A DNA stretch of 64,000 nucleotides from positions 2,261,157 to 2,325,156 of the forward strand of contig OZ345377.1 in NCBI GenBank assembly GCA_977006965.1, written 5' to 3'. The position numbers and the translations under genes were made by a program. Source of the DNA: Phymatolithon calcareum (Eukaryota; Rhodophyta; Florideophyceae; Hapalidiales). Below the pieces are notes generated by a model, which had not been told where the DNA came from, did not search any database, and worked only from the letters and a program-made list of their open reading frames with translations. How positions within the stretch are numbered: the stretch's first letter is position 1; each line of letters starts with the position of its first letter. Shown one piece after another: positions 23,914-34,964 of this stretch.

Positions 23914-24377
23914 TGTCGGAGGTGTATGGGTGATGATGTTGGTTGTGATTTACTTAGTTTATATCGATGGTCGGCACCTAAGATGGAAGCTATATACTAG
24001 CCTAGCGCCAGTGTAGGAAAAATACTTGGATGCATGATGACGTCAAATGCATTGGATGTATGTTGACGTCAAAAAGTCAGTGCTGATTAGTAATGCATTA
24101 CGTGCACTGCTGTTACTGATGCATCTGCACTTCCTTAATCTTAACGGTTTAAAGTAACAACCTAGAACAACATAAAAACATACTATCGTACTATGACAAT
24201 AGTCGCACCCATGCACACATATACGCATGTTATGAGATCGACATATATGACAAAGTGTCTTGCGAGTAATGCACCAAGGAAGACAATTTCAATAACAACA
24301 CGTGTATCGAGATCGATATTCTAATCATGTGTCTGTCTAAATAATAGACGCATTTAACAAAGGTTCCATTTCCCACA
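23914..24377 (-). repeat. Copia 3' LTR
   Basis: 464 bp, aligned along its length with the 5' LTR at 29189-29656. Its ends read TGTGGGAAATGG and CACCTCCGACA on the element strand. The terminal T-to-G and A-to-G changes relative to the 5' LTR show divergence after insertion. This LTR is absent from the inverted copy, whose Copia is truncated. Confidence 0.9.
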
Positions 24378-25900
24378 CTCCCCCTCGATAGAAGGGACTA
24401 AACAACCTGAGCGCTAACGCCCATTGCTTCAATATGCTTTTCCAACAGCGCATTATCTAGCGGTTTTGTGAGTGCGTCAGCTGTCATGCTCTGCGTTGGA
24501 CAGTAGTCAAGCTTGACTTTTCCTTGCCCAACAACATCGCGGACGTAGTGATACTGAATTTCCACATACCTGTTACGCTGCGTGACGGCCTAGTTCTTTC
24601 CAGAGTGAATGGATCCTTGATTTTCGGCGAACACGAGAATTTCTTACGGCTTGTTATGTGCTTGAATGTCTCCAATTAGTCCCGACAGCCATACGCCTTC
24701 CTCGGCGGCAGAGCGCAACGCGATCTATTCCGCCTCACACGAAGATGTCGCGACAATTGTCTGCTTCTTTGAGTGCCAGCAGACAGGTCCTCCTGCGATC
24801 ATGAAAATTTAGCCACTTCGAGATTTGCGAGAGTCACGACAGCAACCCCAGTCCGAGTCTGTGTAACCAACGTGGTCAACTGTAGTACTAAATCCGAATG
24901 TAAATCCAAAGTATCGCGTACCATTAATGTTGCGCAGAACCTGTGGATACTCGAAAAATAGGGAATACTGGATCCTTTCAGAACTGGGCAAGGAACCATA
25001 CAGCAGAGCCAATTTCAGGTCGAGTGCAGATGTTCAGAAACATGAGCCAGCCAATAGCTTGGCGGTAAGGAATGGTGATGGCGCGCTAAAAAGAAGCGTT
25101 GGGAGCATACCAGCGTGTGTTTTTGAATCCAGATTCCATTGCATTCGCCACTTGTTTGGGGTTTTTTATTGAGAACCTCCTCAGAAATGACCGTATATAT
25201 CTCTCTTGTGAAAGATGAAGGGTGCGTCGCGCTCGCTCGCGCGAAAATTCATGACCCAAGCATACACTCCCAAATCCTTCATCTCCAACCGTTTCCGTAA
25301 CTTCCTCTTGATCCAGTCATCCACATATAGCGCTATGATCATAATTGCTTTAGAAGTATGACGAACCTAAAGACATGGGTCATTCGGACTGCTGGTAAAA
25401 GCTTAGATTTGTAATGAGGAATGCATCGATTTTAGCATGCCATAGTCGTGGAACTTGTTTCACTCCATAGAGCGCTTTCATAAGCTAACATACTAAGCTC
25501 TGACGAGAGGGTGTGCGGAAACCTGACGGGATCTCCATGTATATATCGGTGTACAATTCTCCATGAAGGAACGCAGTGATAACATTCATCTGATGGAGCT
25601 CGAGGTAGTGGACCGCGACCATGGCAAGCATGAAACGAACAGACGTAAACTTGCGACGTGGGCATTCGTCTCTCCATAGTCCATCCCATGCACTTGACGG
25701 CAACCCTTGGCCACAATGCGAGCCTTGGGTCCAGATTCCCTGATGGTAAAGACATACATACATGGAAGGACATTCATATCTGTCGTGCGTTCGACAAGTT
25801 TACACTTGCTGTTGCGAGTGATGGACGAATGCTCTTTTCGAAAGCTGGTTTCCAGAAATCCATATTTGCTGGAGAAGTGACCTTTTGATATGATCGAGTT
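24378..25900 (-). pseudogene. Copia reverse transcriptase and RNase H, broken
   Basis: RT blocks on the element strand: KGCRQVHGMDYGE, a VTAFLHGELYTDIYMEIP-type block, then ALYVDDWIKRKL (YVDD at 25316-25327) and LEMKDLG. RNase H follows with NGTRYFGFTFG and VGYTDSDWG (about 24850) and continues to the polypurine tract. Frameshifts separate most blocks. Compared with the inverted copy this section is much more diverged (about 10 percent by eye) than the rest of the element. Confidence 0.82.
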
Positions 25901-26318
25901 ACATCTCTGGCAGGAAGCGCTGACTGAGTGGCAAGATTGAAGCTTTCCATTGCAAGACTAGTTGATTGAGGAGTAGCTTTCCAGAACTAGATAGATGGTC
26001 GAGAGGTAGAACGCCTGAGAGCGGGAGTGTCTGTTATTGGCTGTGATTCATTCCCCATAGAGGTGGTGTCATCAATCTGGTCTTTTGAAGTAGTAGTACT
26101 CGTCGTGGATTCAGGAGAGGACTCCAGTTAATCGGACACGTTCAATTTCTCTTCGACTGTAAGTGGAAAATCGTTTCTATCATTGTCCAATACTGATGTT
26201 TCAATGATAGTTTAGTTAGACAAACATTCATCGAATTTAACGCTTCTGGACTCAATAACTTTGTTAAGTTCAGCATCCCACAGTCACTATGCTTTACTTG
26301 AAGACAAATACCCGATCA

Positions 26319-27455
26319 TCATGCCTTCGCGTCTCGAAATTCAAGCTCGTTGACATTCTCGCTCCGCAGTATGTACCAGTGCTTAGATCCAAACACTTGT
26401 AAGTGTGCGAGGTTCGGTGCACATCTCATCCAGATATGATCGGGCGTTGTGGTCGCCGGAAGCCCGCGCGATGTTACTCGGTTACGGACGTAGACTGCAG
26501 CAGACGAAGCCTCGGCCCAAAAGCGCTTGTCAATGTTTTTGTGGTGTAGCATTGATCGGACCAGATTCATTCCTTCGCTCGGCCACCTCATTCTGCTGTG
26601 GAGTATATGCGACTGTGAGCTGGTGATGAATGCCACGCTCAGTGAGGTAAGCTCGAAAATTACTGGACAAGTATTCGCCGCAATTATCGGTACGAAGGAC
26701 TTTGAGCTTTTCAGAATCCGATGTGTACTTCTGAACATTAAGGCATCGGAATTTGTTTCTGGTATGAGTCTCTGCGTACTTAGATCCTCCGAGAGACGGG
26801 ACATTGATTTGGCCGAGCACGTCAGAATGGACATGTTCAAGAATTGCAGATGAGCGCGAGGTATTTGTTTTCGGAATAGGAGCCTGGTGACCCTTGCCGT
26901 ACACACAGCGAATACAAGTGTCGGACGACACAGAACTAGATGAAAGGTCAACACCTTTGACCACCCCGTTGTTTACTATGTTTCTAATGCCGGAAGAGTC
27001 GACATGCGCAAGGCGCTCATACCAGAGCTTGACATTTGCAATACATGCAGATTCTGATGTGCTGTAAGTATCGCAGACATCAAGGACGTAAAGCGAATCG
27101 CGGCGAGAGCCTGTGGCAAAGGTTGTATCGATTGACGAAATAGTGTAGCGGCCACTTTTGAAAGTAATATTCATTCCTCGAATGTCCATTTTTTATACAG
27201 ACAGGAGTTTATATCCAAAATCAGGCACGTAGAGTACAGCGGACAGTACGATATTTGATGTTGTACCGTTGACTATGACATGCACGTTGATGTTACCTTT
27301 CCGAGCAATTCTAGCCTTATCTTTTATTTCCATCTCTACCGCAGCGTTATTATTTTTGTGTATGATGAAAACGCGGAACGGTCAAAGGTCATATGTAATG
27401 TGCAGCCTGAGTCGATTAGACAGACATTTGATTCTGCATCGAGGTTTGACTCTCT
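26319..27455 (-). pseudogene. Copia protease-integrase region, broken
   Basis: The protease appears as CLIDSGCTLHMTF. After frameshifts and a TAA the GAG-pre-integrase block reads VKLWYERLAHVDSSGIRN then CIRCVYGKGHQAP (His/Cys zinc site). The integrase core follows: HSDVLGQINVPSLGGSKY, LRTDNCGEYLSSNF, YTPQQNEVAERRNE. Between GGSKYA and NKFRCL about 30 residues that normally hold the 'FIDD.SR' segment are missing. The same deletion is present in the right-arm copy, so it predates the duplication. A single-base deletion near 26322 further breaks the left copy. Confidence 0.85.
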
Positions 27456-27486
27456 GAACCTGGCCGTGGGACAATTCATGTCCTTT

Positions 27487-28275
27487 TCATCCATAGCTTT
27501 TACAGCAGTAGACTGATCGGAAACAAAGCCAGCAGGTTTTGCCTTGGTCTTTCCTCGGCTTTCGTCGCCAGCCTTCGGGAAAAAGCTCTAGGAATTTCTT
27601 GTAGGAACGCTCCAATGGATGACACTCCTTTTCGTAGTGCGAACACTTGCGGTATGCAGGCTTTCGACGATCGGTAAAAAGAGCGCATGCGTCTGAAGTA
27701 ATGTTTGAAATTTGCTCACGCATTTTCATGCGCTTCTCTTCTTGTAAAAGACGACTTTTGACAAACTCTAGAGAAAACGTTGTATACTCATTTCCAAGGG
27801 CACGATGCGAACTGATCAGATTGTTGAAGCGCTCAGCCATAGCCATTTCCTTATCGTCGATGTCCACGCCCATTGACTTGAGTGTCGACCCCAGCAGTCG
27901 GATGCAGTTGGTGAACGCCGAAATGTTTTCGTCTTCTGTCATGGTCGCAGTTCTAAACTTGCGACGAGCCGCTAATTTGTTAAGAAGAGTATGCCTCTCG
28001 AAGACGTTAAGAATACGAAGCCACATTTCTTTTGCGGTTGACACATCGCGAACATGCTCGAGGTGCTCATCGGAGAGGGAAAGGCCTATATGTGCCATGC
28101 TCTTTCGATCGTTTGTGTACCAGCCACGATAGTTTTCTGAATCGATGGACGGAAGATCATCGTGAATGTAGTCATCGAGCTCGCGTAGGTACAGGAGAAG
28201 TTGGATCTTCTGTTTCCATGAGTGAAAGTTGGTGTTGAGCATATCAACTTTTTCAGCTCCGAGTCCGGCGTCCAT
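27487..28275 (-). CDS. Copia gag (UBN2-type)
   Basis: 262 codons, intact. The frame shows TNFHSWKQKIQLLL, AKEMWLRILNVFERHT and ENISAFTNCIRLLGSTL, characteristic of the UBN2 gag of Copia elements. The C-terminal zinc knuckle is degenerate (CSHYEKECHPLER). Gag would package element RNA. It differs from the right-arm copy at only two residues (M12K and S-to-C in the knuckle region). It ends in TGA, with protease continuing in another frame. Confidence 0.85.
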   Translation of the reverse strand: MDAGLGAEKVDMLNTNFHSWKQKIQLLLYLRELDDYIHDDLPSIDSENYRGWYTNDRKSMAHIGLSLSDEHLEHVRDVSTAKEMWLRILNVFERHTLLNKLAARRKFRTATMTEDENISAFTNCIRLLGSTLKSMGVDIDDKEMAMAERFNNLISSHRALGNEYTTFSLEFVKSRLLQEEKRMKMREQISNITSDACALFTDRRKPAYRKCSHYEKECHPLERSYKKFLELFPEGWRRKPRKDQGKTCWLCFRSVYCCKSYG

Positions 28276-28491
28276 TGTTGAACCAAGTGCTGATTTTTAT
28301 AATCACTTGATTCTGGCAGGGCTAAGGCTTCTAAAGTACTTACGAGTAACTAGATGATTGTCGTAGTTCAGCTGGTTATCGAACAATTTGCAAAAATGGA
28401 AGCATTGGTTATTCTTGAAGTCGACTCGGATGCGACACTTATTGCTGTTGCAATGGTGGTTGTGATGGTCCGGTCCACAGAGCTGAATACC

Positions 28492-28830
28492 TCAAAGATC
28501 GCACTTGACCTTCTTGACTTTCTTCTTCTTCTTCTTGATCCTTGCGTTGTGTACGCGAAGTATATGGATTACTCGTATACAGCGTGACGACGGAAGCGGC
28601 GGTAAGTACGAAGGCCGTGATATGGGCGGAATCGACGGAGAAGATGACGATAATGGTGAAGGCGATCTTGAAGAAAACGACGGTGATGGTGAGGACGGAA
28701 CGGATGATTCCGGTGATGTTGGTGGAGACGGGGCGGAGTTTTGTAAAGAACGGCGATCGGCTTCTTTAGGCCACGATAGGATCTTGTACGAGCAGGCCCC
28801 ACTAGAAACGTCAAAACGGCTGAACACCAA
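28492..28830 (-). CDS. Ser/Pro-rich ORF in Copia leader
   Basis: 112 codons between the 5' LTR and gag, on the element strand. The middle is a Ser/Pro run and the end is KKKKKKVKKVK, encoded by a GAA/AAG microsatellite. No family recognised. It could be a captured or leader ORF, or an accident of low-complexity DNA. The opposite strand gives an acidic ORF of similar length. It is conserved in the right arm with one residue changed. Confidence 0.3.
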   Translation of the reverse strand: MVFSRFDVSSGACSYKILSWPKEADRRSLQNSAPSPPTSPESSVPSSPSPSFSSRSPSPLSSSSPSIPPISRPSYLPPLPSSRCIRVIHILRVHNARIKKKKKKVKKVKCDL

Positions 28831-29188
28831 AAAGTCAGTAATAGAGTAAGGAGGTGCAAGAACGATTACCCGAAGGTCAAGCGAAGGCTTGATGGTATCA
28901 CAATCAAGGTAGCAATCCTAGAGGGGTGTATAATAGGAGCGTGAGAGCCGAAACCTGAACCAGGTGTTAAGTAACTTACTTGCAGAGACTAGTTTTTTGT
29001 CTTCTCAAAAACCGCTTTTATGTTATTAAGCCAACCTCGCACCTTTCAATTTAAACCACTTTAACACGCCGAGTACGAGAACGACGAAGAACTATCTTGA
29101 AGGCGACATGCGAATGCGGGGGGAAGCAGAACCCGGAAGAGAGACGATATGTGCAATGTCGGCCTATGCGCAGACTGGGCCCATCACC

Positions 29189-29656
29189 TGTTGGAGGTGT
29201 ATGGGTGTTGATATTGGTTGTAATTAGCTTAGCTTATTTCGATGGTCGGCACCTAAGATGGAAGTTATATACCAGCCAAGTGCCAGAGCAGGAATATACT
29301 TGGATGCATGCTGACGCCAAAATGCACTGGATGCATGCTGACGTCAAATAGTGAGAGCTGACTAGTAATGCATTACGTGCACTGCTGTTAATGATGCATC
29401 TGCACTTCCTTAATCTTAACGGTTTCAAGTAACAACCGACAACAACATACCTACTTGTAAACTTACTATCATACTATGACAATAGTCGCACCCATGCACG
29501 CGTATACGCATGTTATGAGGTCGACATAACAAAGTGTCTTGCGACCAATCCACCAAGCAAGACAATTTCAATAACAACACGTGTACTGAGATCGATATTC
29601 TAATCATGTGTCTGCCGAAATAATAGACACATTCAACAAAGGTTCCATTTCCAACA
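29189..29656 (-). repeat. Copia 5' LTR
   Basis: 468 bp with TGTTGGAAATGG at the start and CCATACACCTCCAACA at the end on the element strand. The inverted counterpart is at 54964-55431. The target duplication ACTTT follows at 29657-29661. Confidence 0.9.
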
Positions 29657-30554
29657 ACTTTGCAATTCAGAGCAAGGTTTCGAAGAACTAAGGATCTCAC
29701 AGTGCGTCCAAGGGCGAGAAAGTCTCAGGAATCATAGAAAGTTTTCTGCGGTTAGTTCGTTTTTCGTAGATTTTAACATTCACTTTTGTGTTTTCAGTCA
29801 GTGGTTCGAAGCGTTTCAAAAATTTCCACCATGGCTGTATGCATTTGCACTGTTATGATGACAATCTGGCTCTAAAACAGGTCAATTAAGCCTCATTCTA
29901 AAATATTTGACTCCGACAATGACTCGCTTTTGCGGTAATCGCGCAACAGGAGGGATACAAATGTGCGTCGCGACGAAATTAGCCTGAATGTTAAATTTAA
30001 GTACAAACAAATGCGATTTATTCTAGTGGGCAACGGTCCTTTAGATATCACATAGCTGTTTGTTCAAGCCAGAGATGTGATCAGTCTGCTGATACAGTAG
30101 AAGCGCTCATTCACAGATATGAACAGAATGTCCTTTTTCGTTTTCACTACAGAAAAGCTTTGAAGGACATTCTGATCGTAGACATTTTTTCAGTAGCAGT
30201 ACATATACTCTTATATTCAATTATATCGAGCAGCCCTCAAAGTCCAATGTAAAGTCTGGATGACTTCAAAGACATCACTGGAACGAAAAGAGAATGAGAA
30301 TTAGCAAATTGAATGCGCTTTAGCTGCTATGTGCCCCTGCTAATGCAGTCCAAAAATATCATACGGCTTTGCGACTACACAGATTCGCGAAAAGGAGATA
30401 AAGCCTTGTGGTAACATTGAGTATTTCGCTGTTTGTCATTTTGAAAAGAAGTTCACGACTATTTTCAGGGATAGCAGCGTTGCTCTTTCAACATTCGCTT
30501 TCATGTATGTCAAGGAAGCGATATCTAAAGATGGGGCTTCCCCTGCAATATATC

Positions 30555-30981
30555 TACCTGGTCAAGTGGTTAAACTGATTCGGGGGATGCGCAGCAAGAT
30601 GTGATGAAGAGAAAGTTCCGGGTTTGAATCTCGGGTGTGCCTGTTTATCGTGAAGAGTCCGACGCAGTTTTCTCCTACGGGTTTTTCCGTCGTCGATACG
30701 GAGGGATTACAGTGCATCATACGTGTAAAGAAGACAAGTGAGGGGTAAAGAGTAGAGTCCAAATGATCTGGCCGTCCACGTGGACTCGCGGAACGTGGAA
30801 CCACCGCGCTTGCTCCGGGTGGAATCGAGTTGTCGAGCGGTAGGCAGAGAAGAAGGAGTGCTTTCCTAATTACCTCGCAGAAATAACGATCTGCCGTCAT
30901 CTAAGTAGAAGTTAATTAAGAATAAAGCGCTGCCTTGCGAGCCCCACGAGGGGACAAAGCAAGTGACATGACATGACATGA
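30555..30981 (+). mobile_element. tRNA-derived SINE (left arm copy)
   Basis: 427 bp flanked by an exact 12-bp target duplication CTGCAATATATC (30543-30554 and 30982-30993). The head has a Pol III A box TGGTCAAGTGG and a B box GGGTTTGAATC about 60 nt apart, and resembles a long-variable-arm tRNA (Leu/Ser type). The body is unrelated to any SINE core I know. The tail is a short (ATGAC)n repeat instead of poly-A. The copy at 53639-54065 in the right arm is nearly identical, so insertion preceded the inverted duplication. Confidence 0.85.
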
Positions 30982-31281
30982 CTGCAATATATCCAAAGTC
31001 TCTTCCCTTTCATGTGGTACAGCGCCTGTGTAATATTGTTACAAATCCTCATTGTCGTGATCTGATACAACGGCTACATGAAACGGAACAGTGTTGTGTT
31101 CCAAGCCACCAGCAATTGCTTCAACTCAACCATGTGGGTAGCATTGCCCACATGATAATCTCGATATCCGAATTTGGGAGTCTACGAAAACAGTATAGTT
31201 TCGAGTGCAGTTCTGTGCCCTAATCGAGCACCATTATTGCATGGCATCTCATTAAAGATACTATGACAATAGTTTTCCCGG

Positions 31282-31541
31282 TGTGGTGAGCTTCAGTTGA
31301 AAAGGTGGAGTGCGATAGCTTCCTCCAGAGAACTTTACTCTGAAGCGATGGCTGCTCTTATGGCTGCCGCTAGAGATCTAGTCTAATCATACTAGGGATC
31401 ATGGCTTGCCCTAAATGGGACAGGCTAAGCCAGGCGTGGAAGGTGTACATCCACTTGGTGTCGTTCCGCTGTGGAACGAGTGGAAAGAGTGGACTTGGCC
31501 TAGCTGTAAGGATGTTCCACATGTACGAGTGGTACATTACA
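31282..31541 (-). repeat. Gypsy 3' LTR
   Basis: 260 bp, four mismatches to the 5' LTR at 36455-36714 (about 98.5 percent identity). Begins TGTAATGTACCACT and ends GAAGCTCACCACA on the element strand. Confidence 0.93.
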
Positions 31542-31551
31542 TTCCCCTTCT

Positions 31552-31761
31552 TCAAAGGCCAAGAGCATTCTTTGCAGCTGCCTTCAGATCTGCGGGGGTA
31601 CTCTTGCGTGCCAGAAGTTTCATCAACATCTCGGGCACGTCCTCGTAAACGCGTTGTAATGGCTCGAAGGTGTCTTCGCCCTTCCCGAGACCTTTCCAGC
31701 GAACCAGAACGGTTAGGTCGCCATTCTTATTGCTGATGCCTATAAGCCTCGCAACGGGCAT
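31552..31761 (-). pseudogene. Gypsy integrase C-terminal chromodomain
   Basis: The frame contains ARLIGISNKNGDLTVLVRWK then EDTFEPLQRVYEDVPEML, the chromodomain pattern (aromatic VRWKG, then W/F-E-P). In this class of Gypsy elements the chromodomain steers integration to marked chromatin. It is out of frame with the integrase core, so one frameshift at about 31760 must be crossed. It ends with TGA ten bases before the 3' LTR. Confidence 0.85.
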
Positions 31762-32804
31762 ACCTGCAGGACGTGCGGCATTATTATCGCCGTGTCAAGC
31801 GCAGAGTCCGAATAGAAACGCAGGCGACATGCATGTACGTCATCAACAGCGCCGTTACGCAAATCTTCAACTTGATACACATAGTCGGATAGCACTTTGA
31901 CTACACGTCGAGGACCTCGCCAGCGTAGTCCCAGTTTCTCCCCTGCGGAAAAATCCTCACTCGCCATTAGGACAAAATCGCCTTCGACGAAATTTGCGAC
32001 TCGGCCGCGTGATACGGCTTCACGTGCCCTCTTTCGAGTCTCTTCGAGCGTAATCTTCACAACGGGATGCAAATCGTCGAGAAGCCTAGTGACGGCGTTA
32101 AGATTGGAGCTTATCTCGTCTTTAGCTGCATCGAAAGTGAGGATGGTCCCGGTTGATGCACGTTTGAATGTTGTCAGAGGAGAGGAAGTTTTCATGCCCA
32201 TGAACGTTGTAACGGGCGCAAAGTTTTTGCGACGGATCGATGGCGCGTTATTGAGCGCGCTTTGCACGATTGGTGCTAAGTCAGGCCACTCTGTCGGTCG
32301 AAGTCGTAGTTCGGATAGTATAGCGCGAAACGCGCGTAGAACCTCTTTAGCCAAACGTTCTACTCCTCCATTGCTCCATGGAGTGTACGGAAGTGTGAAG
32401 TGGTGCGGAGCCCGTAATCCTTTAGCGAGCCGGCGAAGAGTTTCATTTTTGAAATGTGTTGGTCCATCTGACATCAGTCCTTTCGGCACCGTAAACGTCG
32501 AGGACCATTCAATTAGAGCATCTGCAGCGCTCTCAGCACTTGTACCAGCAAAGGGTATCAGCCAGCAGTAAGACGAAAACTCATCCCGCACAAGTAATAA
32601 GTACTTCATGCCGCAGTCGCTCGGTCCCATATCCAGATAGTCGAACTGTACTAGGTCGTTTGGGCCGCTGCCATGCATCGCAGGACCGAATGGTCGAGGC
32701 ACCTTGCCACCTCCGGTCGTGGAGATGCAATGGATACATGACTTGACGAACGTTCTAACGTCGATGGTTAACGTGGTCCAAAAGAATTGCTTCCGTACTG
32801 CCCT
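31740..32804 (-). pseudogene. Gypsy integrase core
   Basis: After the UAG at 32805-32807 the frame holds the zinc-site cysteines (SCIHC), then the catalytic D of LVQFDYLDMG, the second D of GLMSDGPTHFKNET and the E of WSNGGVERLAKEV. The 'GPRRVVKVLSDYVYQVEDL' block follows. All three catalytic residues are present. The histidine half of the zinc site (HTGPGGHR) lies just before the UAG in the previous segment. Confidence 0.88.
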
Positions 32805-32807
32805 CTA

Positions 32808-34964
32808 GGTCGCAACTTGCCCACGATGTCCTCCAGGGCCAGTATGCGCCGCGATGCAAATTCGCAACATAAAATCCTCCGCCTCATCTGGAACCCATGC
32901 CGCACTGGCAGGGTTGCACCAAATGCTTTCCTCGAGTATGAGATTCTTTGGACGCGACACATCGAATTTCGATTGAAGCACGGCTAGTTCCCTTGGGCTT
33001 GGCCACTCGAAATCCTCATCATTACTAGAAATAAGAGGAGGTATAGCGATGAGCCGACGTATGGTCGGTGGTGCGGACCATCGACCTAACAGGTCAGCCC
33101 AAACGTTCTCGTTCCCAGGGATATGAACGCACACGTAGTTGTACAATCCCATCCTCACTGCCCAGCGCAAGACTTTCTTAAGCGAGCTGAGGGATAAATC
33201 AGGTAAGAGCGAGAGGGGATCGAATATGAACACAATGTTTTTGTGGTCGGTGAATAAGTCGAAGCCATCAGGATCAATAACCAGCCAATTCATCTTTTCC
33301 AGTGTGGCAAGGATTGCAAATGATTCCTTCTCCAGCGTGGACCATCGCATAGGCGTGTCGCTGAAGCGACCGGAAAGAAATGCTAACGGTTCGTGGCGCT
33401 GCTCCTGGTGCGGCTTTCCCATATCGTCATACGGTATCTGCGTAATGATACCCGACCACATTACGTCTGAGGCATCGGTGTACACACAGAGACGCTTCTT
33501 GTGGTCACGATGGGAACGAGTGACTTGGTTTGCAAGCGCGTGCTTGCACTCTGCGAACGATTGGTTCTCCGTTTCTCCCCATCCAAGTGATTTCAAAGGG
33601 ACACGGGACACGGCAGTCCTTTTAGTCTTTCCGGTTGCAATATAGACCTTCTCTAAAAAGTCTTGAAGTGGCCCGATGAGTGTCGCGTAGTTTGGAATCC
33701 CGGTTTTCACCCACTGCATTGCACAGACGAACTGCTGGAGCTGCCCTCCGTTTTCCGGTGGTTCCATATCCAATAGAACACTCAACTGCCTTGGGTCAAT
33801 TCTAATACCTCTTTTTGATATCAGACGACCACACCAGCTGATGCTGTTCTCGAACAATGTGCATTTTCCAGGGTGCAGTCTCAAGTTGTATTCGTGACAT
33901 AGCTTGAAGAACATGTCAATTCCATGGAGGAGCTCGGGGATGGTTTTTGAGTGCAGGAGCAGATCGTCGAGCCACTTGAGCATTATCTCATTTAGCTATG
34001 GTGTGATGATTTCGGCTAAACACGCCTGTAGGTGGGCGACAGCGTTCATCGTCCCATGCATGACGCGCGTTGGAGTGTAGACATTGTCTGGTGTGATAAA
34101 AGATTGGATCTCCTGACTGTCTGGATGTAAAGGTAGCTGCCAATATCCATTTGACAAGTCAAAGTTCGCAAAGTATTGTGCTTTGTTGAGCTTGGAAAGC
34201 TCATTTTCAAGGTTTGGCATTGGGTATTGGTGTTTTTTGGTAAATTTGTTTGGCCTTCGTAGATCAGCAGTGAGTCGAAAGGGTGGAGTTCCTTTCTTCG
34301 GAACGAGTAGTGGAGCAGATACCCAGGTTGCTGTTCGGTTTGGGTATGCCATTCCTTTGGCGACAAGTTTCTCACTGAAATCTTGGAGAAACTGCTTCTG
34401 GGCTCTGGAGTAGTTTCTGAGCTTGACCTTTACGGACACCGCATCTTGTGTCAGCTCTATCCGCAGAGGCGGTAGTTTTGCGGGTGGACCTGAGGACAGC
34501 CCAGTGCGGAAAATGTTGATATGCTTGTTGACAACGTCTTCGAGCATGACATGATGCTCTTTTGGAAGGCCATTGTCCTTGGCCTGTTGTACCATTGATG
34601 CCACGGCTTCTTCGATGTCCTCAAATTGGTCCGAGTCTACTAAATCCAAGAGAGATGGATCTGGAAAAAGGTCGACCTCGGAGCGCGCTTCCTGGTATGT
34701 CATACGCGGGCGATCCGGGTTTGTTTTCAAACGGTTGTCGGCCTGCTTGGGTTGAATTTCATGGAGCTCATCCACGTGCAAGTGGTTGGCACGAGCCGTC
34801 ATAATTCTGCTCACAAACCCGCCACCCTTCGGGATAGTTGGGTTTCCCACTGTAGCACAGTCCGTACCGTCCAGTAAGTTTCGCTGCTGCTCCAGGAGGG
34901 TCATTCTGTCGACTTGTAGGTGTTTCAGGACAGGATTGCCTATCAAAACGTTTTCGCTTGATAA
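32808..34964 (-). pseudogene. Gypsy reverse transcriptase and RNase H
   Basis: RT blocks: TWVSAPLLVPKKGTPPFRLT, QYFANFDLSNGYWQLPLHP (first catalytic D), TPTRVMHGTMNA, and after the UAG at 33996-33998 KWLDDLLLHSKT (catalytic DD). RNase H shows CVYTDASD, STLEKESFAILATLEK and LFTDHKNIVF with the catalytic D and E positions retained. Apart from the UAG, 720 codons are open. I associate this RT type (WLDD, SWCGR, then RIDP) with Gypsy elements of oomycetes. Confidence 0.9.

Larger units (their letters stand above)
23914..29656 (-). mobile_element. Ty1/Copia LTR retrotransposon (left arm copy)
   Basis: Full-length 5743-bp element on the minus strand with a 5-bp target duplication ACTTT (23909-23913 and 29657-29661). 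The 5' LTR is 29189-29656 and the 3' LTR 23914-24377. LTR ends are TGTTGGA...TCCAACA, and a polypurine tract GAGGGGGAG abuts the 3' LTR (24378-24386). Gene order is gag, protease, integrase, RT, RNase H, the Copia order. The LTRs differ at many positions and every domain carries stops or frameshifts, so it is old and inactive. Most of it (down to 26160) is repeated in inverted orientation at 54964-58460. Confidence 0.93.

Noticed and set aside
28505-28849. Acidic Gly/Asp-rich plus-strand ORF opposite the Copia leader
   Set aside because: Antisense to the Ser/Pro-rich leader ORF. The acidic run is the complement of the low-complexity sequence.
30562-30900. 112-codon minus-strand ORF
   Set aside because: It lies entirely inside the SINE and is antisense to it.
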